A DNA stretch of 64,000 bases from Bdellovibrionaceae bacterium UBA2339 (GTDB lineage: Bacteria; Bdellovibrionota; Bdellovibrionia; Bdellovibrionales; JAMPXM01), in NCBI GenBank assembly GCA_002344785.1, contig DDUL01000035.1:121582-185581 (forward strand), in the 5' to 3' direction. Of the stretch, positions 1 to 9,379 are shown piece after piece. A model generated the notes under the pieces. That model was not told the DNA's origin, ran no database searches, and worked only from the letters and a program-made list of their open reading frames with translations. The position numbers and the translations under genes are program-made. Every line of letters starts with the position of its first letter. Positions within the stretch are counted from its first letter, which is position 1.

Positions 1-930
1 GTCGATGTAGTTTCGCACGACTGTCGCTTCGGCGGACATGGGCGACATCATCTTGAGCTTTTTGATTTCCTTGAGGGTCTTTTCGCGCGCCTCATCCGTC
101 ATCTTCTTTTTCTTAGTCTGATCCTCAAGCTCCTGAAGTTCGGCCTGATAGTCGTCCTTCTCGCCGAGCTCTTTCTGAATCGCCTGCATCTGTTCGTTCA
201 GATAGTACTCTTTTTGCGAGCGCTCCATCTGCTTCTTCACGCGCGTGCGAATCTTCTTTTCCACTTCAAGAATTTCGATCTCGCCCGTCATCATCTCCAA
301 CAACTGCTCGAGGCGTTGCGCGGGATCATTGATCTCCAAAATCTTTTGCTTGTCCTCAAGCTTGAGGTTCAGCTGAGCGGCGATGATATCCGCAAGTTCG
401 CTGGGATTATCGATGCTCGTGACCTTCATGAGGATTTCGGGCGGAATTCGCTTATTGAGCTTCACGTACTGTTCGAATGTCGACTTCACCGAGCGCGTGA
501 GAGCCTGCGTCTCCACCTCTTGCTCTGGGACTTCATTGAGGGGTGTGACCTCGACGGTGAAAAAGCCTTCCGTCTGCACGAAGCGCTCGATCTTCACGCG
601 ACGCTTACCTTCGACCAAAACCTTCACCGTGCCGTCGGGTAGACGCAGCAACTGAATGATGGTGCCCATCGTGCCGATCTCGTAGATCTCGCCCGGCTCG
701 GGATTGTTGGTTTTCGCGTCCTTCTGTGCCGACAGAACGATGTCGACTTGTTTGGACATCGCTTCTTCCAAAGCGTTGATGGATTTTTCGCGGCCCACGA
801 AGAGCGGCATCATCATGTGCGGAAAGATGATCAGATCTCGCAATGGCAAAAGCGGCAATGTGGCGGTCTCGCCACTGGCCTTCGCGTCCCGCGATTTCTG
901 CTCGGATTTGTTGTCTTTTTTACCGGACAT
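1..930 (-). CDS. lon: ATP-dependent protease Lon, N-terminal part (cut by window edge)
   Basis: Lon is a cytoplasmic AAA+ serine protease that degrades misfolded and regulatory proteins. The 310 visible codons cover a charged leader of about 24 residues, the LON substrate-binding domain (opening [16 protein letters not shown], typical of the family), and the start of the helical linker. The last visible residues read [16 protein letters not shown], a well-conserved Lon stretch just before the ATPase module, so the AAA+ and protease domains lie beyond base 1. The ATG at 930 is preceded by a strong GGGGAGG ribosome site five bases upstream. It lies downstream of clpP, clpX and a DEAD-box helicase on the same strand, a proteostasis neighbourhood. 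Confidence 0.96.
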   Translation of the reverse strand, partial: MSGKKDNKSEQKSRDAKASGETATLPLLPLRDLIIFPHMMMPLFVGREKSINALEEAMSKQVDIVLSAQKDAKTNNPEPGEIYEIGTMGTIIQLLRLPDGTVKVLVEGKRRVKIERFVQTEGFFTVEVTPLNEVPEQEVETQALTRSVKSTFEQYVKLNKRIPPEILMKVTSIDNPSELADIIAAQLNLKLEDKQKILEINDPAQRLEQLLEMMTGEIEILEVEKKIRTRVKKQMERSQKEYYLNEQMQAIQKELGEKDDYQAELQELEDQTKKKKMTDEAREKTLKEIKKLKMMSPMSAEATVVRNYID

Positions 931-1115
931 GCAAGCCTCCCCTCATGGTGGTCGCGAGGTGCCCACGGCCCCTCACTTTCGATGATGACAGACCCATTTG
1001 GCGGAAGCATCGGTGAATTTTAAATGAGCGGGGGCGCGTCCGGAAGGCGGACACTTTCGTCCGGCCTCCCGAAGCTTTGGAAATCGACTCCAGAGGGGCT
1101 GAGTATAGGAAAAAC

Positions 1116-2912
1116 TTATGAGTGCGAGCGCGAATCCGGTCTCGAGCCCGACTTCGGTCGAGGACCACCGCCACTCGCCTTGGACTTTGGTCGGCCGTAG
1201 CCACCTGAATTTCGCCCGCCATCGCGGCTCGAAGGTCCGTCTGAGCCTTTGCGCTCAAGGCGATCACTTTGCGGTCCAAATCGTTTTTTGTTCGGCGAAG
1301 AGAACTTCGCTCCGCCGCCACCACCGCGTGGACGATCTCCACCACGCTGGAACGGCGAACGCCCGAAGCCGCCGCCGCGCTGTTGAGGCCGCTGCGGACG
1401 ATCCTCGCTCAGCTCGCGCAAGGGTTGGCGCTCAAACAGCGCCGGGCGCTTCTCGCGCATCACTTTCGTGAGCACGCTGACCAGCTCGGGTGCCGGCGAA
1501 GTCATGCCGCCACCGCGAAGAGCTTCGCGAACCGCGCCTTCCCAACGCACAAAATCTTCCGTGGTTTCCGCTCGCATCAAGCCCAAGATCTCGCGGCCAA
1601 TCGCGCGCGCGACAACCGACTCCGCACTCGGCGGTTTGAACTGCTGCAACTTAATGCCGGTCTTCTGTTCGAGACGACGAAGCAGGCCGACTTGCTTGGG
1701 CGACAGAATCGCGCAAGCCACGCCTTCTTTACCCGCGCGACCCGTGCGGCCGATGCGATGCACGTAGGACTCAAGCTCCACCGGCAAACCGAAGTTCACC
1801 ACATGCGTGATGTTGGAAACATCGATGCCTCGCGCCGCCACATCTGTGGCCACGACGATCTTCACGCGCTTCGATTTGAAGTCCGCCATGACCTTTTCGC
1901 GCTCGCGCTGCGATCGATCACCATGCAGAGACTCCACCGTGAAACCTTCACGCTTGAGCTGCTCTTCGAGCTGCTGCGTTTCGGCTTTCGTGCGACAGAA
2001 AATCAAGCCGTAGAAGTCTTCGGCGGCGAGCACATAGCGAACGAGAGCTTCTGTACGCTGCTCTTCAAACACCAACATGTATTCTTGGCGAATCTTGGGG
2101 CGCTCGACGTCGCGTCGGGCATCGATGGTTTCCGCATCGCGAATGAAGCGCGTCTGCATGCGCTTCACATCGGCGCTCATCGTGGCTGAAAACAACCAAG
2201 TCTTGTGCGACTTGGTTTCGCCGCTTTGGAAGTGACCAAGTATGGTCTCAACAGCTTCGCGAAAACCCACCGAGATCATCTCATCGGCTTCGTCGAGAAC
2301 CAGCGTGCGAACCGCGCTCAGATCCAAGGCTTTGCGCTCGAGAAGATCGATGAGTCGACCAGGTGTCGCCACGACGATCGCGGGTCCGCGCTCCAGGCCT
2401 TCGAACTGACGGCGGTAAGAGTCGCCACCGTAAACCGCGAGCACGCGCACGCGGCGATCTCGGCCCAAGGTTTCGAGCACTTTCGCAACTTGCATGCACA
2501 ACTCACGAGTCGGACAGAGAACTAAGCCCTGAATGTTGCGAGTCTTCGCATCACAGCGCTCGACCAATGGAATGCCAAACGCACCGGTTTTTCCCGTACC
2601 AGTTTGTGCCAAAGCGACGATGTCGCGCGGCTCTTCACCAATCAGCAACGGCAGCACCTTCGCCTGAACTTCCGTCGGCGCCGTCCATCCCAAGCGCTCA
2701 ATCGCGGGCAACAGCCACTCGGACACACCGAGATTCGCGAATGCCGAAACGGGTTCTGCGACTTCGTCGTCGAAATCGAGATCCGCATCGCCAGAGGCCT
2801 CGTCCATCCGATCATTTGCCATCGAAGATCTAGGGTTCAGTTCAAATGAATCGGAGCTGACGTCGGATTCGGCGCGAGTTTCAACATGAGACAAGGAGCT
2901 GGGATGGGACAC
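1116..2912 (-). CDS. DEAD-box ATP-dependent RNA helicase (DeaD/CsdA-like)
   Basis: This is an ATP-dependent RNA-unwinding enzyme of 598 residues, probably acting in ribosome assembly or RNA decay. After an acidic N-terminal extension of about 55 residues come the Q motif, the Walker A QTGTGKT (about 103-109), PTREL, TPGR, the DEAD box (207-210, in LDEADEM), SAT, ATDVAARGID and HRIGRTGR. The DEADEM form resembles DeaD/CsdA more than RhlE or DbpA. The tail from about residue 490 is rich in Arg and Gly (RGG-like, SR-like) and probably binds RNA non-specifically. The start is GTG at 2912 with GAAAGG upstream. CsdA-type helicases are often cold-induced; no regulatory site was seen here. Exact orthology is uncertain. 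Confidence 0.93.
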   Translation of the reverse strand: MSHPSSLSHVETRAESDVSSDSFELNPRSSMANDRMDEASGDADLDFDDEVAEPVSAFANLGVSEWLLPAIERLGWTAPTEVQAKVLPLLIGEEPRDIVALAQTGTGKTGAFGIPLVERCDAKTRNIQGLVLCPTRELCMQVAKVLETLGRDRRVRVLAVYGGDSYRRQFEGLERGPAIVVATPGRLIDLLERKALDLSAVRTLVLDEADEMISVGFREAVETILGHFQSGETKSHKTWLFSATMSADVKRMQTRFIRDAETIDARRDVERPKIRQEYMLVFEEQRTEALVRYVLAAEDFYGLIFCRTKAETQQLEEQLKREGFTVESLHGDRSQREREKVMADFKSKRVKIVVATDVAARGIDVSNITHVVNFGLPVELESYVHRIGRTGRAGKEGVACAILSPKQVGLLRRLEQKTGIKLQQFKPPSAESVVARAIGREILGLMRAETTEDFVRWEGAVREALRGGGMTSPAPELVSVLTKVMREKRPALFERQPLRELSEDRPQRPQQRGGGFGRSPFQRGGDRPRGGGGGAKFSSPNKKRFGPQSDRLERKGSDGPSSRDGGRNSGGYGRPKSKASGGGPRPKSGSRPDSRSHS

Positions 2913-3034
2913 GATATACCTTTCAGAACGAGGCGAGCCGACCGGCTCACAGGAGGACCGAATTTGAATGGGAATGTGCGGAATAGCTAGGAAAATGAGG
3001 CTTGAACTTACTTATTTTCACGCTTGAACAAGCT

Positions 3035-3727
3035 TTAGTCGCGGGAAGGCGCCTCGGCGCTCGCCGCGGAGTTCAAGAGGGCGTCAAGTCGCTCGCGCAT
3101 CGACTCGCGAAGCCGGGGGGGATTGAGGCCAATGCGCACGATGAGGCGCCCGCCCTCAAGGCTCATGTCCAAGGAAGCTGCTGCGCCTTTGCGGCAGGCT
3201 ATGGAGGCGATTTGGGCGCGAACAGCCTCCGCGCGACCCGCACGGCAAACCTCAATCAAAGTGCCGCGGATCTGATCGCAGAGCTGGGCCGCGTGCGTAT
3301 TGGCGGCCATGAATTCGGTTGTGAAATCCGGCGCGATGCTGAGTTTGAGGGGTGCGCCACAAGCTTCGCTGAGCGCCGCCACTTGGCTCTGGGCCGGATC
3401 CGCCAAGAACTTCACCCAGTGGTCATACATACGCTGCTCCTTTTCGGAGAGCGTCGATGGGGGTTTGGGCGGTGGCGCCGCTTGCGCGGCTTTGGCCGGA
3501 GTCTTCGATTTTTTAGATTTGATTGAACTTGGTGTCGAGGCCACAGCTTCGACCTCGATCACCATGGAGTCTGTGGACGAAGCTGCGCCTTGGCGTTTCG
3601 TTGAATGAGTCTGAGATTGTGCGTGGGATGCGCCGGACGCGAACACGATGAGCGAGAGCGGCAGGATCAGTCCGCGCCAGATCGCGGGACCTTCTCGATG
3701 AGCCTGACCCGATTGAACTCGTAACAT
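3035..3727 (-). CDS. Hypothetical exported protein
   Basis: I do not recognise this 230-residue protein. A basic start followed by a hydrophobic stretch (about residues 17-32) ending ASGASHAQS looks like a Sec signal peptide, so the protein is probably periplasmic. Next is a Lys/Pro/Ala-rich linker (about 65-90), then a compact helical-looking C-terminal part with three cysteines. The ATG at 3727 has GAGGT upstream. It lies 66 bases downstream of clpX on the same strand and may be read through from the clpPX transcript, but nothing ties it functionally to the proteases. Confidence 0.75.
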   Translation of the reverse strand: MLRVQSGQAHREGPAIWRGLILPLSLIVFASGASHAQSQTHSTKRQGAASSTDSMVIEVEAVASTPSSIKSKKSKTPAKAAQAAPPPKPPSTLSEKEQRMYDHWVKFLADPAQSQVAALSEACGAPLKLSIAPDFTTEFMAANTHAAQLCDQIRGTLIEVCRAGRAEAVRAQIASIACRKGAAASLDMSLEGGRLIVRIGLNPPRLRESMRERLDALLNSAASAEAPSRD

Positions 3728-3793
3728 GCTGACCTCGGTTCATCGTACGGCGATCGCTCGCCGCGCTCTTCGCGCGGCGCCCGTGCGCCGGGA

Positions 3794-5104
3794 TCAGGCG
3801 CTCTCAGCTGAGCCGTTACCGCCTGTGCCGGCTTTCTTCTCGGCTTCCAGCGCCCGCATCTCATCGTCAGTGCGATAAATCAGCGTCGGCTGCTTCTTCT
3901 TCGTGATCACTTCCTCATCGATGATGCACTCTTTGACGTTCGTGCGAGATGGAATCTCGTACATCACGTCGAGCATCGAGTTTTCGATGACGCCGCGGAG
4001 GCCTCGGGCACCCGTCTTGCGAATCAAGGCTTCGCGAGCGATGGCGCGCAGAGCTTCGTCCGTGAACTTCAGGTCCACTTTCTCGAAGCTGAGCAGCTTC
4101 GCGTACTGCTTGGTGAGGGCGTTCTTCGGCTTGATCAAGATGTCGATGAGCGCCTCTTCCGACAGCGGGTCGAGGACAGCGGCCACCGGCAAACGGCCGA
4201 TGAATTCAGGGATCAAGCCGAAGCGAACCAAGTCGTCGGGCTCAACAAATTGCAGGATGTTTTCACCCTGATCGCGCTCGCTCTGTGAACGGATGTCGGC
4301 AGCGATGCCGAGCGACTTGGAGTTGCGACGCTGTTCGATGACTTTATCCAGGCCGACAAAAGCACCGCCCACGATGAACAGAATGTTGGTCGTGTCGACT
4401 TGAATGAACTCTTGTTGCGGATGTTTGCGCCCACCTTTGGGCGGCAAATTCGCGACCGTACCTTCGAGAATCTTCAGCAGCGCTTGCTGCACGCCTTCGC
4501 CGGACACGTCGCGCGTGATCGACGGGTTCTCGGATTTACGCGAAATCTTGTCGATCTCGTCGATGTAGATCACGCCCTTTTGCGCCTTCTCGATATCGTA
4601 GTCAGCGGCCTGCAAAAGATTGAGCACGACGTTTTCGACGTCTTCACCGACGTAACCCGCTTCGGTGAGAGTCGTCGCGTCGGCCATAGCAAACGGCACG
4701 TTCAAGATCTTCGCGATGGTCTGCGCCAGCAAGGTTTTGCCCGAGCCCGTCGGACCGATCAGCAAGATGTTGGACTTCTGGAGTTCGACCTCGTCCTTAC
4801 GCGTGCCTGTATAATTGATTCGCTTGTAGTGATTGTGAACCGCGACGGCGAGGGACTTCTTGGCGCGCTCCTGACCGATCACGTAGTCGTCGAGATAGCT
4901 TTTGATGTCGATGGGCTTAGGAACTTTCAGCTGCGGCTTCACCGCCTCTTCGCGTTCTTTTTCCTCGGCGATGATATCGTTGCAAAGCTCGATACATTCA
5001 TCACAGATGTACACACCTGGACCCGCGATGAGTTTCTTCACCTCGTTCTGCGTCTTATTGCAGAACGAACATCGCAGCACTCCTGAACCTTGGGTCTTGT
5101 TCAC
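3794..5104 (-). CDS. clpX: ATP-dependent Clp protease ATP-binding subunit ClpX
   Basis: ClpX is the hexameric AAA+ unfoldase that recognises tagged substrates and threads them into ClpP. The 436 residues match the family length. Visible parts are the N-terminal C4 zinc-binding domain (Cys12, Cys15, Cys34, Cys37), Walker A GPTGSGKT (117-124), pore loop GYVG (150-153), Walker B VIYIDEID (178-185), the GGRKHPQQ loop, and the sensor-2 region near TGARGLRG. The start is GTG with GGAG upstream. It follows clpP by 75 bases on the same strand, the usual clpP-clpX order. The trigger factor gene that often precedes clpP is instead near 16069. Confidence 0.98.
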   Translation of the reverse strand: MNKTQGSGVLRCSFCNKTQNEVKKLIAGPGVYICDECIELCNDIIAEEKEREEAVKPQLKVPKPIDIKSYLDDYVIGQERAKKSLAVAVHNHYKRINYTGTRKDEVELQKSNILLIGPTGSGKTLLAQTIAKILNVPFAMADATTLTEAGYVGEDVENVVLNLLQAADYDIEKAQKGVIYIDEIDKISRKSENPSITRDVSGEGVQQALLKILEGTVANLPPKGGRKHPQQEFIQVDTTNILFIVGGAFVGLDKVIEQRRNSKSLGIAADIRSQSERDQGENILQFVEPDDLVRFGLIPEFIGRLPVAAVLDPLSEEALIDILIKPKNALTKQYAKLLSFEKVDLKFTDEALRAIAREALIRKTGARGLRGVIENSMLDVMYEIPSRTNVKECIIDEEVITKKKQPTLIYRTDDEMRALEAEKKAGTGGNGSAESA

Positions 5105-5179
5105 GCCTCATCTCCTGTGACTTCGAGTTGATTTCTCTCGAGTCCTTTGACCCCCATGGGTCGAGTTCAAAAATCCAGC

Positions 5180-5782
5180 TTAAGCCTTCGCGCCCTTGCG
5201 GAACTTCACCACATGGTCGACGAGGCCCCATTTCATGGCGTCGTCGGAGCTCAAGTAAAAGTCCCGATCAATCGCCACGTCCAGCTCCTCCGGCGACTTA
5301 CCTGTGTGAGTCGCATAGATCTCGGTCATGCGCTTTTTCGTCTTCAACATCTCGTTGGCCGCGATTTCGATATCGCTCGCCTGTCCCGAGATTCCGCCCA
5401 TGATGTGCGGTTGATGCATCATCACCCGCGCATTCGGCAAGATGAAACGCTTGCCCTTCGTGCCGCTCGTCAAAAGCAAAGAGGCCATGCTCGCCGCAAG
5501 ACCGATGCAGGTCGTTGCCACATCGCACTTCACAAACTGCATGATGTCGTAAATACCCATGCCGGCCGACACCGAGCCACCCGGAGAGTTGATATAAAGC
5601 TGAATGTCTTTGTCCGGATTGTCGGCTTCCAAGAAGAGCATTTGCGCGATGATCGCGTTGGCCACGTCGTCCGAGATCGGCGTTCCCAAGATGATGATGC
5701 GATCTTTGAGGAGTCGAGAATAAATGTCGTAACTGCGTTCACCGCGTGCTGTGTTCTCTACGACGATCGGAATAAGTGCCAC
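5180..5782 (-). CDS. clpP: ATP-dependent Clp protease proteolytic subunit ClpP
   Basis: ClpP is the tetradecameric serine peptidase chamber that works with ClpX. At 200 residues it has the family length, and the catalytic triad aligns as Ser98 (GLAASMAS), His123 (VMMHQP) and Asp172 (IDRD). The oxyanion-loop motif INSPGGSV (65-72) is present. The nucleophile motif reads GLAAS rather than the more usual GQAAS, a small variation. The start is GTG at 5782, with AGGGGA about eight bases upstream. A 602-bp non-coding region separates it from divergent pepA and must contain its promoter. Confidence 0.98.
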   Translation of the reverse strand: MALIPIVVENTARGERSYDIYSRLLKDRIIILGTPISDDVANAIIAQMLFLEADNPDKDIQLYINSPGGSVSAGMGIYDIMQFVKCDVATTCIGLAASMASLLLTSGTKGKRFILPNARVMMHQPHIMGGISGQASDIEIAANEMLKTKKRMTEIYATHTGKSPEELDVAIDRDFYLSSDDAMKWGLVDHVVKFRKGAKA

Positions 5783-6384
5783 GTTGCTAATCCCCTTTTA
5801 CTTGTTCCTACTCTCACGAACTCACTGCCATCACGTCCAGGCCCGCGCGTCTGAAACCTCTCAGGTTCATCGCCACAAGACCAGCCCCATGCACCGGCCT
5901 CTTCTCATCGGCGGAATAGCCCCCGGCACTTGAATTTGAACCGGTTCCCGACTTCGGTCGGGCATCAGCAAAACTCGCCAACTTCGGCACGTCGCATTCT
6001 TATACACTTCAGCGTCACTTCTGCCACACTTCTGGCCCGAGTGGCCTCGCAGTACTTCGAGGTCTCAAAGCTCGCTTCGCGCTTCGCTGAGGACGAGATT
6101 TATGTTCGCAGATCAGGGGTTTATCGGCATCTTGCGTCGGGTCGAGGTCGCAGGAAGTTGGACTCTTGGCTGGCCGCGGATTTAAACTGCTGAGCGCTCC
6201 ACAGCGAAGTCGACAAGCGACGTCGGCGATCGGTGAGCGCGGCGGAATCGTGACGGAATTTAGGCCCAACGAAACTCAGCCCACAATGCGATTTGCGAAC
6301 TGTGGATTTTGATTTAGCGAAATAGAAACCGTCGATCTTGCAATCTTCACTTTTGCAAACTTCGACCATCGACAGGAGTGGAAC
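5783..6384. other. 602-bp intergenic region between divergent clpP and pepA
   Basis: No convincing gene is visible. Short reading frames on both strands lack ribosome sites and have no protein-like composition. The region must carry divergent promoters for clpP and pepA, and contains the UUCG-type hairpin at 5947-5962. A TATAAG-like box lies on the minus strand near 6000, but no good -35 element accompanies it. I looked for RNase P, tmRNA and 6S signatures and saw none that held up. Confidence 0.6.
5947..5962 (+). other. Perfect 6-bp hairpin with UUCG tetraloop
   Basis: CCCGAC-TTCG-GTCGGG forms a perfect six-pair stem closed by a UUCG loop when read on the plus strand. It sits in the clpP-pepA intergenic region, about 165 bases upstream of clpP. 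No T-run follows on either strand, so it is not a classical terminator. Related CCGAC-TTCG-type sequences occur near 1150, 9110 and 9345. Confidence 0.55.
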
Positions 6385-8004
6385 GTGAAGTCTGAAGCCA
6401 AGGGATCTTCAAAATCTGAATCTTCCCAACATGCATCTTTACCTGAACTTAAGCTTGAGCTGAGTAAAGGTCGCGCCGAGGAAACGAAAGCCGATGTGCT
6501 GGTCGTTTTCGCCACAAAGAAAGTTGAAAGTAAAAAGGCTGGCAAAGGCGACAAGAAATCTTCACCGAGCGCGAAGGCTGTCGTCGACGGCGCGCGCGCG
6601 GAAATTTCAAATGAAGTGCAGAGACTTTTGGGTGGTGGTGCGGACGAGGCCACAGCGTCGAGCTTCTCAGGTGGCGCCGGCGAAAGCTTGTTCTTCCGCC
6701 AGCAAAGCTTGGGCGCCGCTCGACATCTTTTGGTCATTGGCCTCGGCGAAACGAAAAGCTTCGAAGTCGAGACTTTGCGCCAAGCTGCGGCTCACATCAT
6801 GAGCCAACTCAAAGCGCAGAAGTGCAAGTCGGCGACGGTGAATCTCGACACAGTTCCTCACACTTCGATTCCAGGCGATGCGTGGATGCAAGCTTTGGTT
6901 GAAGGCCTTCACATGTCGGCCTATCAGTTCGCCGAGTTCAAAGCCGCCGACAAATCCAGCGCCGTAGAGAAAATCAATCTGGTGTCGAGCACACGACCCA
7001 AGTCGTTGGAAAAGGGCTTGCACGCCGGTGAAGTGATCGCTGAAGCCGTGAACTTCGCGCGCTTTCTCGGCGACATGCCGGGCAATCGCATGACGCCCAC
7101 GCTGTTGGGCGAACAAGCGCAGAAAGTCGCCAAAGGCACCAAGCTCAAAGTCAGCGTTTGGGACAAGGCGAAGATCAAACAGGAAAAGATGGGATCGTTC
7201 CTGTCGGTGTCGCTGGGCTCTTCGCAAGAACCTAAGTTCATCGTCATGGAATACAAAGGCGCGGCCTCTTCGAAAAAGCCCATCGTGTTCGTCGGCAAAG
7301 GGCTGACGTTCGATTCCGGCGGCATTTCGATCAAGCCATCGGCCGGTATGGAAGAGATGAAATACGATATGTGCGGCGGAGCCGCAGTGATTGCCACGCT
7401 CGCGGCTATTGCCAAGCTGAAATTGAAGGTCAACGCCGTCGGCTTGGTGCCCGCGACAGAGAACATGCCGGGGCCGTCGGCCAACAAGCCGGGCGACATC
7501 GTCATCGCGCGAAACGGTAAGAGCATTGAAGTGAACAACACCGATGCCGAGGGTCGCCTGATTTTGAACGATGCGCTTTGCTACGCCTGCGAACTGGATC
7601 CCGCTGTGATTCTGGATGCCGCGACACTCACTGGTGCGATGGCGGTGGCGCTAGGTAATTTGCACACGGGATATTTCACTCGCCACGATAAGCTCGCCAC
7701 CAAGATCGCGACGGCAGCGGGCGCGACGGGCGAGTGGGTGTGGCGCATGCCGCTCACCGACTTCCACGCCAAGGACATGAAGGGCACTTACGCGGATCTC
7801 TCGAACATCTCTTCGGGTAAGGGCGCAGGTTCAGCGACAGCTGCGGCGTTCTTGGAACAATTCGTTGAGAAGGAAATTCCTTGGGCGCACTTTGATATCG
7901 CGGGCACAGCTTGGCACACCGGTGATCGCTGGCCCTACAATCCGCGCAAAGGCGCTTCCGGCGTCATGGTGCGGACGTTTGTCCAGTTCGCGATGAACGA
8001 GTGA
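6385..8004 (+). CDS. pepA: Leucyl aminopeptidase (peptidase M17)
   Basis: A cytoplasmic di-metal exopeptidase that removes N-terminal residues from peptides, completing protein turnover downstream of Clp and Lon. At 539 residues it is somewhat longer than the usual ~500, because of a Lys/Ser-rich leader and an insertion in the N-terminal domain. The C-terminal catalytic domain carries GKGLTFDSGGISIKP, MKYDMCGGAAV and the hallmark NTDAEGRLIL (about residue 385), with the metal-binding Asp and Glu residues in place. The start is GTG at 6385, with CAGGAGTG about six bases upstream. It is transcribed away from clpP. Confidence 0.95.
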   Translation: MKSEAKGSSKSESSQHASLPELKLELSKGRAEETKADVLVVFATKKVESKKAGKGDKKSSPSAKAVVDGARAEISNEVQRLLGGGADEATASSFSGGAGESLFFRQQSLGAARHLLVIGLGETKSFEVETLRQAAAHIMSQLKAQKCKSATVNLDTVPHTSIPGDAWMQALVEGLHMSAYQFAEFKAADKSSAVEKINLVSSTRPKSLEKGLHAGEVIAEAVNFARFLGDMPGNRMTPTLLGEQAQKVAKGTKLKVSVWDKAKIKQEKMGSFLSVSLGSSQEPKFIVMEYKGAASSKKPIVFVGKGLTFDSGGISIKPSAGMEEMKYDMCGGAAVIATLAAIAKLKLKVNAVGLVPATENMPGPSANKPGDIVIARNGKSIEVNNTDAEGRLILNDALCYACELDPAVILDAATLTGAMAVALGNLHTGYFTRHDKLATKIATAAGATGEWVWRMPLTDFHAKDMKGTYADLSNISSGKGAGSATAAAFLEQFVEKEIPWAHFDIAGTAWHTGDRWPYNPRKGASGVMVRTFVQFAMNE

Positions 8005-8032
8005 GTTAGAGTCAAGTCTTCAAGTTTGAAAA

Positions 8033-8800
8033 TTGAACTGGCGCTGGCACGATGACGAAATGACGAATTCGAGTCAGCGCCAATCGACTCCCTTCGCGCG
8101 CTCACAGACCCGCGCTAAGTGGGCCTGGGTCGTGTTCGTCTTGTGCGGAACAGCGCTGATCCTATGCGAATACTTCACATCGTCAGGTGAAGAGAACCGC
8201 TGGGGCCAATTCCTCTTTCAGCTTTTTCTTTTGATTGGCCTTGTCGCGTTTACGAGATTCGCATTCGCAGTCACGGCCAAAAACTCAATGCGGCACAATG
8301 TCTTTGTCGCCATTTTTCTCTTCATCATCGGCGTCGTTTACTATGGGAATGTTTCAGTAAAGCTCAGTTCCTATCAGCAGACGCAAGGTCTTCCGATTCA
8401 AACTTGGGGTGCGATAATTGGCCTTGTTCCCCTCTTGGTTTGGGTGATCGCGATCTTGGGATCCAAAACTGCAAGACCTGCCGCCCAACATGGCATAGCT
8501 GCGGAAATCACCGAAGACCTGCGTAAGGAAAAGCTTCGACGCATTCGAAGCCTCACTTCGGACATTCTGTCAGGCCATGCGGATTGTCGCTCTCGCCTTA
8601 ATGAATGGCCAGATCCGCACGGACCCTTTCTTCCCGGGGAAGAAGATTTGCGCCATATTCTCGACCACTTCGTCACAGATGCTGACATTCGATCCAGGGA
8701 CCCAGGATATGCGAAGTGGCAAGAAGGTGAGGTCAAAGCCAAGCTCAAAGTCTTCTTCACGCAAAACGGAGAAGGGACTGGTGAACCTCGGGACACCTAA
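8033..8800 (+). CDS. Hypothetical membrane protein, four predicted TM segments
   Basis: Not recognised. Hydrophobic segments at about residues 30-48, 60-80, 89-105 and 124-143 suggest four membrane spans. A charged cytoplasmic-looking C-terminal half follows (about 145-255), with a Lys/Arg/Glu-rich helix (ITEDLRKEKLRRIRSLTSDI). The frame opens with TTG at 8033 and has an ATG at 8060 (residue 10); neither has a clear ribosome site, so the start is uncertain. It lies 28 bases after pepA on the same strand. Confidence 0.65.
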   Translation: MNWRWHDDEMTNSSQRQSTPFARSQTRAKWAWVVFVLCGTALILCEYFTSSGEENRWGQFLFQLFLLIGLVAFTRFAFAVTAKNSMRHNVFVAIFLFIIGVVYYGNVSVKLSSYQQTQGLPIQTWGAIIGLVPLLVWVIAILGSKTARPAAQHGIAAEITEDLRKEKLRRIRSLTSDILSGHADCRSRLNEWPDPHGPFLPGEEDLRHILDHFVTDADIRSRDPGYAKWQEGEVKAKLKVFFTQNGEGTGEPRDT

Positions 8801-8880
8801 AGTGACCCCGATTCCTAAATCGCAAAATCGAAATTGCCAAAATACCTATCGAATCATCATAGCGAAGGGATGTAGTCATA

Positions 8881-9192
8881 GTGAGAACCCACATCCATCT
8901 CAACGGCGCGTTGATCGAAAAGTCTTTTTTGAAACACCTCCTCGGGGAAGTGCGTAAGGCCCATTGGTCGGAACGGCCCTACGGATTTCACGAACGAAAG
9001 GAGCATCAACATTGCCTCTTGTGCAACGAAGTGATTGAGCCGCATCAGATCGCCTACATTTCGGAGCAACATCATCACGGTGGACCGTCAGCGCAGTCGC
9101 TCAAGCCGACTTCGTCGGGGTATGGCCTGCACGCCGTTTGCTACCGCTTCGCGAAACGCCATGCGCGGATGATTCAACGTTCGCCCGCCTGA
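8881..9192 (+). CDS. Small hypothetical protein with a possible zinc-binding site
   Basis: Not recognised. The 103-residue protein has a CxxC knuckle (HCLLCNEVI, about residues 44-52) and a later HAVC, plus a cluster HHHGG. A four-ligand zinc site of the form Cys-x2-Cys...His-x2-Cys is plausible. The start is GTG at 8881, with AAGGGA about ten bases upstream. It follows the membrane protein ending at 8800 by 80 bases. Length and composition support a real gene, but no family could be assigned. Confidence 0.55.
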   Translation: MRTHIHLNGALIEKSFLKHLLGEVRKAHWSERPYGFHERKEHQHCLLCNEVIEPHQIAYISEQHHHGGPSAQSLKPTSSGYGLHAVCYRFAKRHARMIQRSPA

Positions 9193-9379
9193 ACGCCCCG
9201 ATTCTCCAAACGTCGACCAAGGTCGGGATTGCCATATTCAGAGCGAATCAATTCAATAAGCAGACTCAAACCCATCGTGGTCCTTAATCGCTTCATTTTG
9301 GGGCGAAAGACGCCGATAAGTGGATATGGGTAGATCCCGACTTCGCGTCGTGATCTCAAGCTCAGAGAGGACGCATCGT

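Noticed and set aside
5780..6384. RNase P RNA, tmRNA or another housekeeping RNA in the clpP-pepA gap
   Set aside because: GGAAGTTGGAC and GGTTCAAATTC fragments resembled pieces of such RNAs, but the conserved partners and stems are missing.
6276..6737. 153-residue minus-strand frame across the start of pepA
   Set aside because: It is a shadow of the pepA coding sequence with low-complexity Ser/Ala content and no ribosome site.
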